The notes below the pieces were generated by a model. That model made no database searches and was not told the origin of the DNA. It saw nothing but the letters and a program-made list of their open reading frames with translations. 64,000 nucleotides of DNA from Haematococcus lacustris (Eukaryota; Chlorophyta; Chlorophyceae; Chlamydomonadales; Haematococcaceae), in the NCBI GenBank assembly GCA_030144725.1, contig JASKMD010000016.1, forward strand, positions 3,610,582 to 3,674,581, written 5' to 3'. The position numbers were made by a program, and so were the translations under genes. Positions within the stretch are counted from its first letter, which is position 1, and every line of letters starts with the position of its first letter. This document shows, one piece after another, positions 53,314 to 64,000 of the stretch.

Positions 53314-55519
53314 CCCAGCCCAGCCCAGCCCAGCCCAGCCCAGCCCAGCCCAGCCCAGCCCAGCCCAGCCCAGCCCAGCCCAGCCCAGCCCAGCCCAGCC
53401 CAGCCCAGCCCAGCCCAGCCCAGCCCAGCCCAGCCCAGCCCAGCCCAGCCCAGCCCAGCCCAGCCCAGCCCAGCCCAGCCCAGCCCAGCCCAGCCCAGCC
53501 CAGCCCAGCCCAGCCCAGCCCAGCCCAGCCCAGCCCAGCCCAGCCCAGCCCAGCCCAGCCCAGCCCAGCCCAGCCCAGCCCAGCCCAGCCCAGCCCAGCC
53601 CAGCCCAGCCCAGCCCAGCCCAGCCCAGCCCAGCCCAGCCCAGCCCAGCCCAGCCCAGCCCAGCCCAGCCCAGCCCAGCCCAGCCCAGCCCAGCCCAGCC
53701 CAGCCCAGCCCAGCCCAGCCCAGCCCAGCCCAGCCCAGCCCAGCCCAGCCCAGCCCAGCCCAGCCCAGCCCAGCCCAGCCCAGCCCAGCCCAGCCCAGCC
53801 CAGCCCAGCCCAGCCCAGCCCAGCCCAGCCCAGCCCAGCCCAGCCCAGCCCAGCCCAGCCCAGCCCAGCCCAGCCCAGCCCAGCCCAGCCCAGCCCAGCC
53901 CAGCCCAGCCCAGCCCAGCCCAGCCCAGCCCAGCCCAGCCCAGCCCAGCCCAGCCCAGCCCAGCCCAGCCCAGCCCAGCCCAGCCCAGCCCAGCCCAGCC
54001 CAGCCCAGCCCAGCCCAGCCCAGCCCAGCCCAGCCCAGCCCAGCCCAGCCCAGCCCAGCCCAGCCCAGCCCAGCCCAGCCCAGCCCAGCCCAGCCCAGCC
54101 CAGCCCAGCCCAGCCCAGCCCAGCCCAGCCCAGCCCAGCCCAGCCCAGCCCAGCCCAGCCCAGCCCAGCCCAGCCCAGCCCAGCCCAGCCCAGCCCAGCC
54201 CAGCCCAGCCCAGCCCAGCCCAGCCCAGCCCAGCCCAGCCCAGCCCAGCCCAGCCCAGCCCAGCCCAGCCCAGCCCAGCCCAGCCCAGCCCAGCCCAGCC
54301 CAGCCCAGCCCAGCCCAGCCCAGCCCAGCCCAGCCCAGCCCAGCCCAGCCCAGCCCAGCCCAGCCCAGCCCAGCCCAGCCCAGCCCAGCCCAGCCCAGCC
54401 CAGCCCAGCCCAGCCCAGCCCAGCCCAGCCCAGCCCAGCCCAGCCCAGCCCAGCCCAGCCCAGCCCAGCCCAGCCCAGCCCAGCCCAGCCCAGCCCAGCC
54501 CAGCCCAGCCCAGCCCAGCCCAGCCCAGCCCAGCCCAGCCCAGCCCAGCCCAGCCCAGCCCAGCCCAGCCCAGCCCAGCCCAGCCCAGCCCAGCCCAGCC
54601 CAGCCCAGCCCAGCCCAGCCCAGCCCAGCCCAGCCCAGCCCAGCCCAGCCCAGCCCAGCCCAGCCCAGCCCAGCCCAGCCCAGCCCAGCCCAGCCCAGCC
54701 CAGCCCAGCCCAGCCCAGCCCAGCCCAGCCCAGCCCAGCCCAGCCCAGCCCAGCCCAGCCCAGCCCAGCCCAGCCCAGCCCAGCCCAGCCCAGCCCAGCC
54801 CAGCCCAGCCCAGCCCAGCCCAGCCCAGCCCAGCCCAGCCCAGCCCAGCCCAGCCCAGCCCAGCCCAGCCCAGCCCAGCCCAGCCCAGCCCAGCCCAGCC
54901 CAGCCCAGCCCAGCCCAGCCCAGCCCAGCCCAGCCCAGCCCAGCCCAGCCCAGCCCAGCCCAGCCCAGCCCAGCCCAGCCCAGCCCAGCCCAGCCCAGCC
55001 CAGCCCAGCCCAGCCCAGCCCAGCCCAGCCCAGCCCAGCCCAGCCCAGCCCAGCCCAGCCCAGCCCAGCCCAGCCCAGCCCAGCCCAGCCCAGCCCAGCC
55101 CAGCCCAGCCCAGCCCAGCCCAGCCCAGCCCAGCCCAGCCCAGCCCAGCCCAGCCCAGCCCAGCCCAGCCCAGCCCAGCCCAGCCCAGCCCAGCCCAGCC
55201 CAGCCCAGCCCAGCCCAGCCCAGCCCAGCCCAGCCCAGCCCAGCCCAGCCCAGCCCAGCCCAGCCCAGCCCAGCCCAGCCCAGCCCAGCCCAGCCCAGCC
55301 CAGCCCAGCCCAGCCCAGCCCAGCCCAGCCCAGCCCAGCCCAGCCCAGCCCAGCCCAGCCCAGCCCAGCCCAGCCCAGCCCAGCCCAGCCCAGCCCAGCC
55401 CAGCCCAGCCCAGCCCAGCCCAGCCCAGCCCAGCCCAGCCCAGCCCAGCCCAGCCCAGCCCAGCCCAGCCCAGCCCAGCCCAGCCCAGCCCAGCCCAGCC
55501 CAGCCCAGCCCAGCCCAGC
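53314..55519 (+). repeat. CAGCC pentamer satellite, about 441 perfect copies
   Basis: 2,206 bp of uninterrupted CAGCC with no visible substitution. Since 15 bp make five codons without a stop, all six frames are open and give AQPSP or AGLGW repeats. These long ORFs are not genes. Flanking minus-strand frames on both sides look coding, so the array appears to have grown inside a gene or its intron. Confidence 0.99.
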
Positions 55520-56345
55520 TAGGGTTCTTTGCCGCAGGTACTTGTAGACCACACGCAGTTGCCGGCTCACAGTTGTGCGCTCGCCAGGCCGGTGAGTGTT
55601 GGCCACCACACACTGCTCTGTGATGAACAGCCGCCGGCATGTGGAAAGCCGGCGACGGCTGACTTGTGTCTTCAACATCAACCTGGCTGTGCTGAGGTAC
55701 TGTTGAGCTGTGTATGCTGCTGTCCTTGCTGCTGGCTGTCCAGGTGAGGCCTCTTGGGTGGGGATGAAGAGGTCACAGGGCTCAGGTGGGCTCGGCCCCG
55801 GTGTGGGCTCAGGTGGGCTTGGCCTCGGTGTGGGCTGCACTGTTGAGCCACCAGGTCTGCCATGGGTGTCAAGCCGGCTGCAGTTGCTGTCAGCCCACCG
55901 GCGCAGGACCTCAATGGAAACACCTGTCTGCTTCAAGATCTGCAGTTGCTGCCTCTGCTTGCGGGTCAGTAGGGGGCGGCGCTGAAACTTGCGCAGTTGT
56001 GCTTCTAGGCGGTGCACATCACGCCTTGCAATTGTAATAGCCAGGTTGCACTGCATCGATGACTGCCTCAAGAGACTCGTTATCCAATCTCAGCTGCCTG
56101 TGTGCTGCCTGTAGGTGCTGGTGCTTCTCCTCAAGGTCGTGCATTTTGGCAGCAAGGACCTCCTCAATGGCTTGATGCAATTCAGCCTCAGTCATCAGCA
56201 GCTCATTCTCTGCCTGCACCTCCTTTGCGATAGCCTCAGCCTTCCTTGCTGTGGCTTTCAAGCCATTAGGACTGTGCAGATGAGCAGCCCTTGGTGACTT
56301 TACAAGTGCTGCAAGATGAGCACGCTGCCACCCATGCCGACCCAT
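55520..56345 (-). pseudogene. N-terminal coiled-coil part of the split gene, frame change near 56050
   Basis: From Met at 56345 one frame gives a long coiled coil (KAEAIAKEVQAENELLMTEA, DLEEKHQHLQAAHRQLRLDN). Near 56050 the coding-like sequence moves to another frame (NLAITIARRDVHRLEAQLRK, LLTRKQRQQLQILKQTGVS). It then passes a Pro-rich PTPRPSPPEPTPGPSPPEP linker and a basic region ([23 protein letters not shown]) before running into the CAGCC array. Either a short intron or a one-base indel explains the switch. Orientation and style match 51976-53181. Confidence 0.45.
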
Positions 56346-56379
56346 GGGTTTGCGTCTTGCAATGACTTGCTAGGGCCAA

Positions 56380-56650
56380 GGGGGGCGGGGTGGGGGTGGC
56401 GGGGTTGAGAGGGGCTGGGAGGGGGTGGGAAGGGGTGGGAGGGGGTGGGAGGGGGTGGAGGGGGTGGGAGGGGCTGGGAGGGGCTGGGAGGGGCTGGGAG
56501 GGGGTGGGAAGGGTTGGCGGGGCAGTGAGGGGCTTAGGGGGGGGTGGGAGGGGCTGGGAGGAGGTGGGAGGGGGTGGGTGGGGGGTGGGGAGGCTGGGAG
56601 GAGGTGGGAGGGGGTGGGTGGGGGGTGGGTGGGGGGGTGCGAGGGGGCAG
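56380..56650 (+). repeat. GGGAGGGGCT/GGGAGGGGGT decamer array
   Basis: About 25 imperfect decamers, purine-rich on the plus strand. It lies just upstream (minus-strand sense) of the coiled-coil frame. Confidence 0.93.
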
Positions 56651-58170
56651 GGTCCAGGCGGTCGGAGTAGGCTAGTCAACTCTGCAAGGCAGAGTCGGGT
56701 CACGCCAAAGTCTATTACGGCGGGCCTGATTGATGAACTGCCGTGCTTTCTTTTCCAGCAGCTGTGTCGTAGAGTTACGAACAGTTTAATGACTCGATAT
56801 TCTAAAAAATCACAGTGGTCAGCTTACAACATGCCGATTTGTGCAAGGAGGTACTTTTCTGTGTGACTGGCGTGAGAGAGGAGCGCACCTCCCACATAAC
56901 CCTGCGCGTTTGATGCAATGTCCAGTCATCACTGGCCCCACGACGGTCTTCCGACACCGCCTGCAGCAATGAAAGGTTCGCGGAGCGAGCCTGGCGGGCT
57001 GAAATGTGATTGTACTTCCGGCTCAATGCCAAGCGCAGTTCAATCACTGATGCCGTTACATACCACTAGAACAACCGATAGTGAGCAGCTGAGGTGTGTC
57101 CGCGCTCGCTTGCGCCGGCATGGGCTCCGATGCAAGGATTAACTCGCCGCTTGCCAGTAGATGCGGAGTAATTCGCAGGTGCCAATGCAACAAACGCTAC
57201 CGAAATCGGTGCACTATGTAGCGAGAACTTGCATGAAGATTACCAACCCCATGTTGGGACATCCTGAGCAGCAGCCTGCTGTGGCACAGTAGTGTGTGCC
57301 CTCCCATTTGAGCTGTCATCAGCTTACATTAGCGCATGTCCATCATGCCAACTCTACACAATAGCCCTGTCACAGGGGTCAGGCAATTGTGTAGGTGGTA
57401 GGCACTCATGCACCATATCCATGTGCACTGGGTTTATACCACACAGCCCAATAACAGCGTTTGAGTTGGGCCACTATTGCCCACTAGTATATTCCCGCTA
57501 GTGGCTGCTAGTGGCCACTACTGGTCCGGCTCAAATGGAGGCCCTAGTGAGGGACAAGAGGGCTGTGTCCTGGCTCAAGCTTCTGGTAGCTGGCTTCAGT
57601 TGCAGCGACACTCACTAGCTGCAAGCCATGGGGTTGGAGGGAGTTGCATAAACCATGAGACAACCCGTGTGCTCTAAGATTGGACATGTGATGCGGCAGC
57701 CATGTGAAGCAGTCCCAAGTCAGGGGCGCATGGGAGCTTATAGATGACCTGACCACAATGTTCTCAATGAAGCTATCTGCCTGGCTCTGTAGATATCGGG
57801 GGCGTTCTTTGTTGTTGAAACGTGTATATTATGTACCGCAAGACCTCTACCAAACCCCCCTTGCACACCGGGTTGTCAGGGTGGAGGCTGAAGGTGTTAA
57901 CAATGTGTTAAGGTAGCGTTAACAATGTGTTAATGTCGAAAGCCTAGGGTGTTAACATTAACGGTCGCGCCCTACTGACCAGACATGACCTGACCTGACC
58001 TGTCTACCCATGCAGCTCTACTCATCTCGTCATTGATTTGGTCGGTTTGGTACTATTTGTTGTTTGTTCCAGTGGCCAATAAGGTAAAGGAGATGATACT
58101 CGTCATCATGCCCGCATGTTGTATTCTGCTCATTCTGCTATCTTTTCCCAGATGATACAGGCATCGCTGG
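56651..58170. other. Mostly featureless intergenic stretch
   Basis: No credible ORF is seen. Bases 57179-57270 repeat the module at 1510-1610. Bases 57475-57525 hold short CTAGTGGC repeats. Bases 57894-57963 hold three GTTAACAATGTGTTAA-like palindromic pieces. Bases 57980-58005 have CCTGACCTGACCTG. Confidence 0.45.
57179..57270 (+). repeat. Dispersed repeat shared with 1510-1610
   Basis: Same block order as the copy at 1510: ACAAACGCTA, CGAAA, ACTTGCATG, TTACCAACCCCATGTTGGG. Confidence 0.5.
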
Positions 58171-58189
58171 GTGACCGAAGTACAGCGTA

Positions 58190-61100
58190 TTGAATGCGCA
58201 GCGCAAGACCAGTAGTTTAGCAACGCAGGCAGCCGGGGGCGATGGTAAGAGTGCCGCAGCAGCATGTGTTGGCGAAGAAAACCCCACTAGCTGCTGTCGC
58301 CGGGTACTGCGTAGGGTTGTGCAGGCTCCACTCCGGTTCATGAGCCCGAGTTTCAGCCAACGCCCGGTAGCGCGAAATACAGCGTGCCGGACACTACTGT
58401 AAATGTCAGCAGCTCTGCCCGTGCTAGTCTGCAAGCACCTGCACCCGGCCCTGCGGAGCAGGGAAACAGTCCCAGCGCCAGCCAGGGAGCCAGTCAGTCC
58501 GCAGGCCCTCAGGGCTCGCTGGACAAATCTAATCACGGCAAGCCATCAGTGCGAGCCTCGACAGACAAGCAGCCAAGCCAGCTGCCGGCCACGCTCTCGG
58601 GTTCAGGCGCAGGGCAGAATGGGCAGTCGACTGTGCAAGGGGCCTCCACCCCTCCCACGAACAGTTCGGGGGTGGGCAGCAACCTGAAAGCTTTGTCGCC
58701 GATGGAGGCCAACAACGTCCAAGACACGCTATTGCGGGTATGATGGATGCACCGGAGGCATACAAGTGAAGATATAGCGAGACAGTGTTGCTGGCTTCAC
58801 CTGAGCGCAGGTCAGCGCTCTTATTCAAAAGTTTGCAGAGGGTCGAAGCGAGCGTACAACCCCGATACAGGGCCTGAAAAGGGCTTTGGATTTGTTGATC
58901 ACTGATGCCCAAGCCCAGTTCGCAAGGTGCACATTGTTGTGCTGGAAATGGTTTACCCTTGAAGCTGGTGTTGGCATGCTGCTTAGAAGGGTTGCTTCGT
59001 CACCATGCAGTGTGCAACTGATCCGGGACACAATGGATTGCGCGTTGCTTGTGGCCTTGATTGGAGCTCCTGACATCTACCTGGAGAGCAACAGGCTGCA
59101 GCGCTTGGGTGGAACGGGGACAGCAGCAGATGTGGTTGCTTCCAGCAGCTGTGCATACCTGCATTGGAACGATGCAGACTTATCACAGCCTCCCATAGAC
59201 TGGCAGCAGCTGTCAGTCCATGCAGGTAGTGGACCTCAACCCAGCCTGCTGGAGTCTTCCAGCGTGCCCTTACTGACACATGTCCCTGCATATTCATTTG
59301 CAGGTTTGCAGCAGCTATCAGCAGTGCCAATCAAAGCCTCAGATAAGGTGTTGGGTATCTTGACCCTGGGTTTCAAAGACAAGTCTGACCACAGAGGCGC
59401 TAACAGCATGTGAGCCTGCCAGTGCCATTAGCTTCCTGTACACCAGTCTGCCAGTGCACCCTGCCGGTGGCAAGTCAGGCTTGCAACACCACTCCTGATG
59501 CGGGCTGCTTGGCAGGTGGTCCACTTACATGCAGTTGGTGGCAGCCAGCATCACCAGTTTGGTCAAGGATGGCAGCATGGCCAAGTACCAGGCGCTGGTC
59601 AAGGACCTGCATGACACTGCAGACATTGACACACTGGTGCACAAGGTGTGGGCCTCTGTCCTGGCCCATGCACACAGCACCTAGCAGGAGGGTGGTGGTG
59701 GAGGAGGGTGAGATGCAGGGTAAGCTGATCCCTCCCTGGGCATGTGTGCTGTAGCATTGATGATGACTGGCTGCCCTGTAATGATGTTGATGATGTTGAT
59801 GGTGACAACGCCTAGCAGGCACCTGCAGCAGTAAAGCTACCTAGACAGGCTTGTGGCTCCACAGCACTGCACCATGCAAGTGTGCTGTTGCCATCGCACT
59901 GGAGTCCGCAGGTGGTGGTGCACATGCGCAGCGTGCTGGGGCACACCAGCAACCACCAAGTGTGGTACCGCGTTGCATTGACAGCCACCAATAACATGGC
60001 TGCAACAATATTTGATGACCTAATGCAGGTAAGAGGCATGGTTGCCACAAGACCTGTGGTTTCCCTTAGAGCGCAGCTTTCACTTGGCAGACTAAGCCTT
60101 GCCTCTGTGCCTCCATTGTGCCGACTCATGGTGGTAGACGGAGCCTCACTGCCCACTTGTGTGCTGCCAGGCTGCTAGGACACCGCATAACAGGCCAGGA
60201 CCCCTCTGGCAAGTGCACTCACGCTCTATGCTGGCCTGTGTCATTGCGCTGGGCAGGTGCCAGCCAGCCTCATGCAGCGAGGGCTCAGCAATCAGTCCAC
60301 CAACAGCAGCTTCAAGATGCTGAAGGAGGTGCAGGCCCAAGCAGGGGTCATGCGCACGACCGTGGCTATGAAGTCCACCGTCATGAAAATCAGTGTGCAC
60401 AACAGGCAGCAAGTCATGATTCCAGATGTGCAAAAGCTGATCAATCAGTCTGGCAATGTGTCAATCGACATCTTCAACACCCGCCTAATCAAGCCCCCCA
60501 CATCAGTGCTGGTCTTCCCCCTGAAGGTGAAGTCATAGCTGCTGAGCCCTGATTTGAGGCATCAATACAGCTGCGCTGGCATGCATTGGCTATCTGTTCT
60601 TGTGCAACGGGATGTGGGTATTGGATGAGGAGGGCCAGGGTGTGCGTGAGGATGGACAGACACCAGCAGAGTCCATCCACCCAAATATTTCATGTTACCT
60701 CGGTGCAGCTACCATCTCAACCCTTGCATTCTGTTGCAGGTGAAGCAGCACATCTTTGGCGTCATCTTCTGCATGTCCAGTGTGCAAACCGACTTCAATG
60801 ATGTCAGCCCACGACTACGTGAGGTGTGCGAGGTCATGTCACCGCACCTGCTGCTGCTGCTCAACAACACACTGCTCAAGGACTATAAGGTGAGGGCTGA
60901 GGGGGAAGTGTCTTAGCCGCAGTGGTCAATTCAGCTCTGGCCGTGACGTGCAGTGACCAGCAGGCAACGGTCCACTGTGTCAGGCCTGAAGGCAGGGACT
61001 GTCTGGCAAGCTGGCATCGCAGCCAGCCATTGCTGGACCTGAGCAGCTCTTGCTTGACCTGACCTGCAGGTGGTACAAAATGCTCAGCCAGTCAGCAGCG

Positions 61101-64000
61101 AAGGCGGCAGCGTGTCTGGCTCCCGCAACCAGTCCTTCAGCGGCCGCAGCATCAACGACTCCGGGGGAGTAAACATGAGTGCTGAGTCTTTTGTGTTCGC
61201 ACAGAGCAGGTAAGGCTGACCTGGCCGCACACGCTCCCACCTGCCTGCCTGCTGCGCGGTCACATGCGCCAAGCTCCTGGGCACCAGGCTCAGGGTTGCA
61301 GCTGCCTGACACGAGCCTTGGTTGATGTGCAGGTCCTCCACTGGGGCACTGGTGACGGGGCTGACGGAGAAGCTGAACCAGAAGCGCATCAAGAGCAGCA
61401 TGGACTTTGCCGGGGTGAGTCTCCCAGTGGCACAGGGCAGGGCAGTGTAGCTGTAGCAAATGTGCGTGATGTCGTGACAGCCGGGTTCTGCAGAGGTGCT
61501 GCTGAAGGTGTTGGCTTGCGTGTGCCCGCAGAATGCGCACCTGGGGGACCTGCAGGTCACAAACTGCCTGGGCGAAGGCGGCTTTGCCAAGGTGTTTAGG
61601 GGACTCTGGCGCGGGCTGGTGGTAGGCATCAAGGCGAGTGGCTGCCAAGGCACACTGACTATGACACAGCCCAGCAGCTGAAACCTCTTGCGGTGTAGAG
61701 GCAGCCTGACTGCATGGCATGCATGCATGCATGCATGCTGCTTTGTTCACACTCTTCCTGGTCTTTCATGCATCTTCCCTGTTAACCTGTCCAGGTGGTG
61801 TGTGATGATGGCAAGAACGAGAAGATGGTGATGAAGAATGCCCATGAGATTGCCATTCTGGGGTGAGGAGGGGAGCTGCAGCTTGGATGGGAGCTGTAGC
61901 TCTTACCTGTGATGCCTTTGGTGCACCAGTCTGCTGCAAAGTGCCCTCACTGAATTCGGTTGAGCCTGGCTGTGTTTGGCTCTGTGCAGGGCGCTGTCGC
62001 ACCCCAACATCGTGCAAGCCTACACCTGCATGACGGACGTGCTGGTGGCGGAGCTGCTGAGCCAGTGCCTGCGCCACGCCTCTCCCGCCCTGCTCAGCTC
62101 CTCAGCCCTGAAGTACCTGGCAGGCATGGAGGAACGCACCTGCCACATTGAGGTGCCCTGCCTAGCCAGCGCAGGCTGCATGGGCAGGCAGGCAGGCAGC
62201 ATGGGCAGGCGGCTTCGCTTACCTGCTTCATGACTGGCTGGGTGATATGGCTGCGCCCCTGCAGGTCATTGAGCTGTGTGACCTGGGCAACATGAGCACT
62301 GCCCTGAAGAACAGCGTCTTCCAGGTCGCTCACCCTGACAAGGTACGGCATGCTTGGCTGCTATGCCCTGTCCATAGCTGAGCTGGCTGCCGGTGTGCTG
62401 CTTTCATGCCATTGTTCCTTACCCATGGGCCAAAGGAGGTGGGCACGTTGCGACCCTATGTAGCAACCCCTTATCCTGATAACCTGCAACCTTGGTAACA
62501 ACATCATGGCTCTGCAGTTGCCTTGAAGCCTGTCCACATGCGCTGCATGTCTATGTGACCTGGCTGTCCAGATGCTGGCCCAAGTGCTGGCTGCCAATGG
62601 AGGAGTGGAGCCTACTGCTGGGGGTCCAGAGGGGAACAGAGAGGGCAGGCTGCCCCTGGGTGCGAAGGTGCACATGCGCACGCTGCTGCTGACCCTCATT
62701 GAGATTGCATCAGCCATGGGATACCTCCACCGCATGGGTGAGTGCCATCTGCCCCTCCCTCCCATGGCAGGTCAGCCACCCTGCTGCCCACCAAGCAGAG
62801 CTGCTGACCAGGCATGACTGGTGGCCAGCTGCAGCGTTGCCTGCAGAGTGCTGGGTGTGCTGCCCTGACCTGCCTGCCCTAGCCTGCGTGCCGTTGCAGG
62901 CGTGGTGCACTGTGACCTCAAGCCCGCCAATGTGCTGTTGAAAAGCAGCAACATGGACTCTCGAGGATTCACCACCAAGGTGTCAGACTTTGGTCTGTCC
63001 CGGTGAGCAATGCCTGGCAGGGCACAACAGTCGGCCAGCTGGGAAGCTACGGTGTGGCCAGCTAAACCCCACCAGGCACCAGGATGCAGCAGGGCATGGC
63101 TCCAGTGGCAGCGTATATGATGTCCGCTGTGCAGGGTCGAGGATGACGACAATAACTCGTCCTTCCCCTTCAACAGCTGCGGCACAGCTGCATATGTAGC
63201 CCCTGAAGCCCTCATCTGCAACAAGAAGGTCAACAGCAGTGTAGACGTGTATGCCTTTGGTATCCTCATGTGGGAGGTGAGTGCAGCAGCTCAGGCAAGG
63301 CTACCAGGGTGTGCTGTCCTTACCCAGGGCACCATGCTCAGTATTGCTCGGCTGGATGTGATGTGCTGTGTGTTGCCACCCGCACTGCTAGTTGCTCCAG
63401 CCTAAGAGCTGGGTCCTAGTGCACTGGCAGGGAGAACTCGACTTGAACACATCTCTGTTCCACATTGATAGTGTCATTTACCGATGTTCACAATACCTTT
63501 GTGCTGCACTGACAGAGTGAGGCATGTCGCTTTTTCGAAAGCAGTAGTACGGTGCATTGTGTCATTGCAAAGGCAGCAGCTGCTACCAAGCACTGTAGCA
63601 CAAGCTTGCTGCGTAAGTGGTTGTTGCATTCGAAGAGTCTCGGGCAATTGCTCCACTGTTTCGCTGCTGGCTCTGAGTCTGGGACAAGGCATGGTTGCTT
63701 CACCACACCTGCTCTGGAGTGGTCAGCGACTTGTGGCATCAGGATGCCAGTAATGCGTTGTTCATCTTTGCTGAGGCCAACAGGCCTAGGGAAAGGCTAA
63801 GGCGGCAACACACTGAGTTCAGTCCAGTAGGCATTGCCTGCGCAAATGACAGCATCAACTGGCTCGCCTGCTTGCGCTGGCCTTGCTGGTGTGCTGCCAG
63901 ATGTATACTGGGCAACGCCCTTATGGAAACCTGAAGCAGCAGCAATTGGTGGAGGAGGTGGTCATGCGCGGCCTCCGTCCCAAGTTCCCATTCGACGCCC
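58190..64000 (+). CDS. GAF-region plus TKL/Raf-like protein kinase, 3' end beyond window
   Basis: Protein kinase with a long regulatory N-terminus, a type abundant in chlamydomonad algae. In-phase exons are ..-58244, 58325-58737, 58811-59382, 59516-59645, 59912-60028, 60257-60526, 60740-60889, 61070-61209, 61333-61414, 61532-61633, 61795-61862, 61990-62152, 62265-62342, 62572-62737, 62900-63002, 63135-63276 and 63901 onward. GAF-like pieces are AVPIKASDKVLGILTLGFKD and VFPLKVKQHIFGVIFCMSS. The kinase has GEGGFAKVF (P-loop), VVGIK (ATP-binding Lys), HEIAILGALSHPNIV, HCDLKPANVLL (catalytic Asp; HCD replaces HRD), DFGLSR and APEAL. It stops at the window end within lobe C, before the domain closes. 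The start is not fixed, because no ATG is joined to the first exon. An exon may be missing between 59645 and 59912. Confidence 0.8.
61634..61794 (+). other. GC-AG intron in the kinase gene
   Basis: The exon ending at the ATP-binding Lys (GGCATCAAG) is followed by GCGAGT rather than GT, and the next exon starts after TGTCCAG. Phase is kept only with this boundary, so the intron appears to be of the rare GC-AG class. Confidence 0.6.

Noticed and set aside
53013..56071. Very long ORFs on both strands made of AQPSP or AGLGW repeats
   Set aside because: They are created by the CAGCC pentamer, which has no stop codon in any frame. Presence in all six frames shows repeat origin, not coding selection.

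Overview
The window is nuclear DNA from a green alga, most likely a chlamydomonadalean (volvocalean) species; a Haematococcus-like genome is my best guess, not a demonstrated identity. The reasons are the GC-rich exons, the many short GT..TGCAG introns, two gene families typical of these algae (a beta-helix/multi-membrane-span giant protein and a GAF plus TKL-type kinase), Fanzor and Ty1/copia elements, and an extreme load of pentamer and minisatellite DNA. I see no bacterial operons, CRISPR, rRNA or tRNA genes.

Layout. 1-3506: repeat-rich DNA with a fold-back element, a LINE 3' end and a decayed LINE C-terminus. 3507-21757 (minus): one giant gene. I could thread 36 exons with consistent splice phases into one open frame of about 2,336 codons. 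It has an extracellular beta-helix/PMP-like half, Cys-rich modules and a multi-span membrane half. 18217-30963: a palindrome with two nearly identical 4.6-kb arms. The left arm holds the first five exons of the giant gene and the right arm a mirrored, nonsense-bearing copy. The 3.5-kb loop carries a complete-looking four-exon transposase-like gene. A 29-nt poly(A) run ends the right arm.

31.0-51.4 kb is a nested transposon graveyard. A Fanzor (eukaryotic TnpB-like) gene is broken by a MITE, and the MITE is broken by a LINE. The Fanzor copy is then cut off by a Ty1/copia LTR. Copia pol and gag (minus) follow, then about 12 kb of satellites and a hAT-like MITE. Next come a second identical-length copia LTR with a half-tRNA-iMet primer site, and a Fanzor 3' end. 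Copia thus appears to carry a satellite-swollen leader and is bracketed by Fanzor sequence on both sides.

51.7-56.4 kb: a truncated LINE with target-site duplications, then a minus-strand coiled-coil/SAP-like gene split by a 2.2-kb pure CAGCC array. 58.2 kb to the window end (plus): a GAF-type regulatory region followed by a TKL/Raf-like protein kinase, running off the end before the kinase domain closes.

The host genes here are the giant membrane protein and the kinase; nearly everything between them is mobile or satellite DNA. Exon boundaries come from reading splice motifs and phases by eye, without transcript support.
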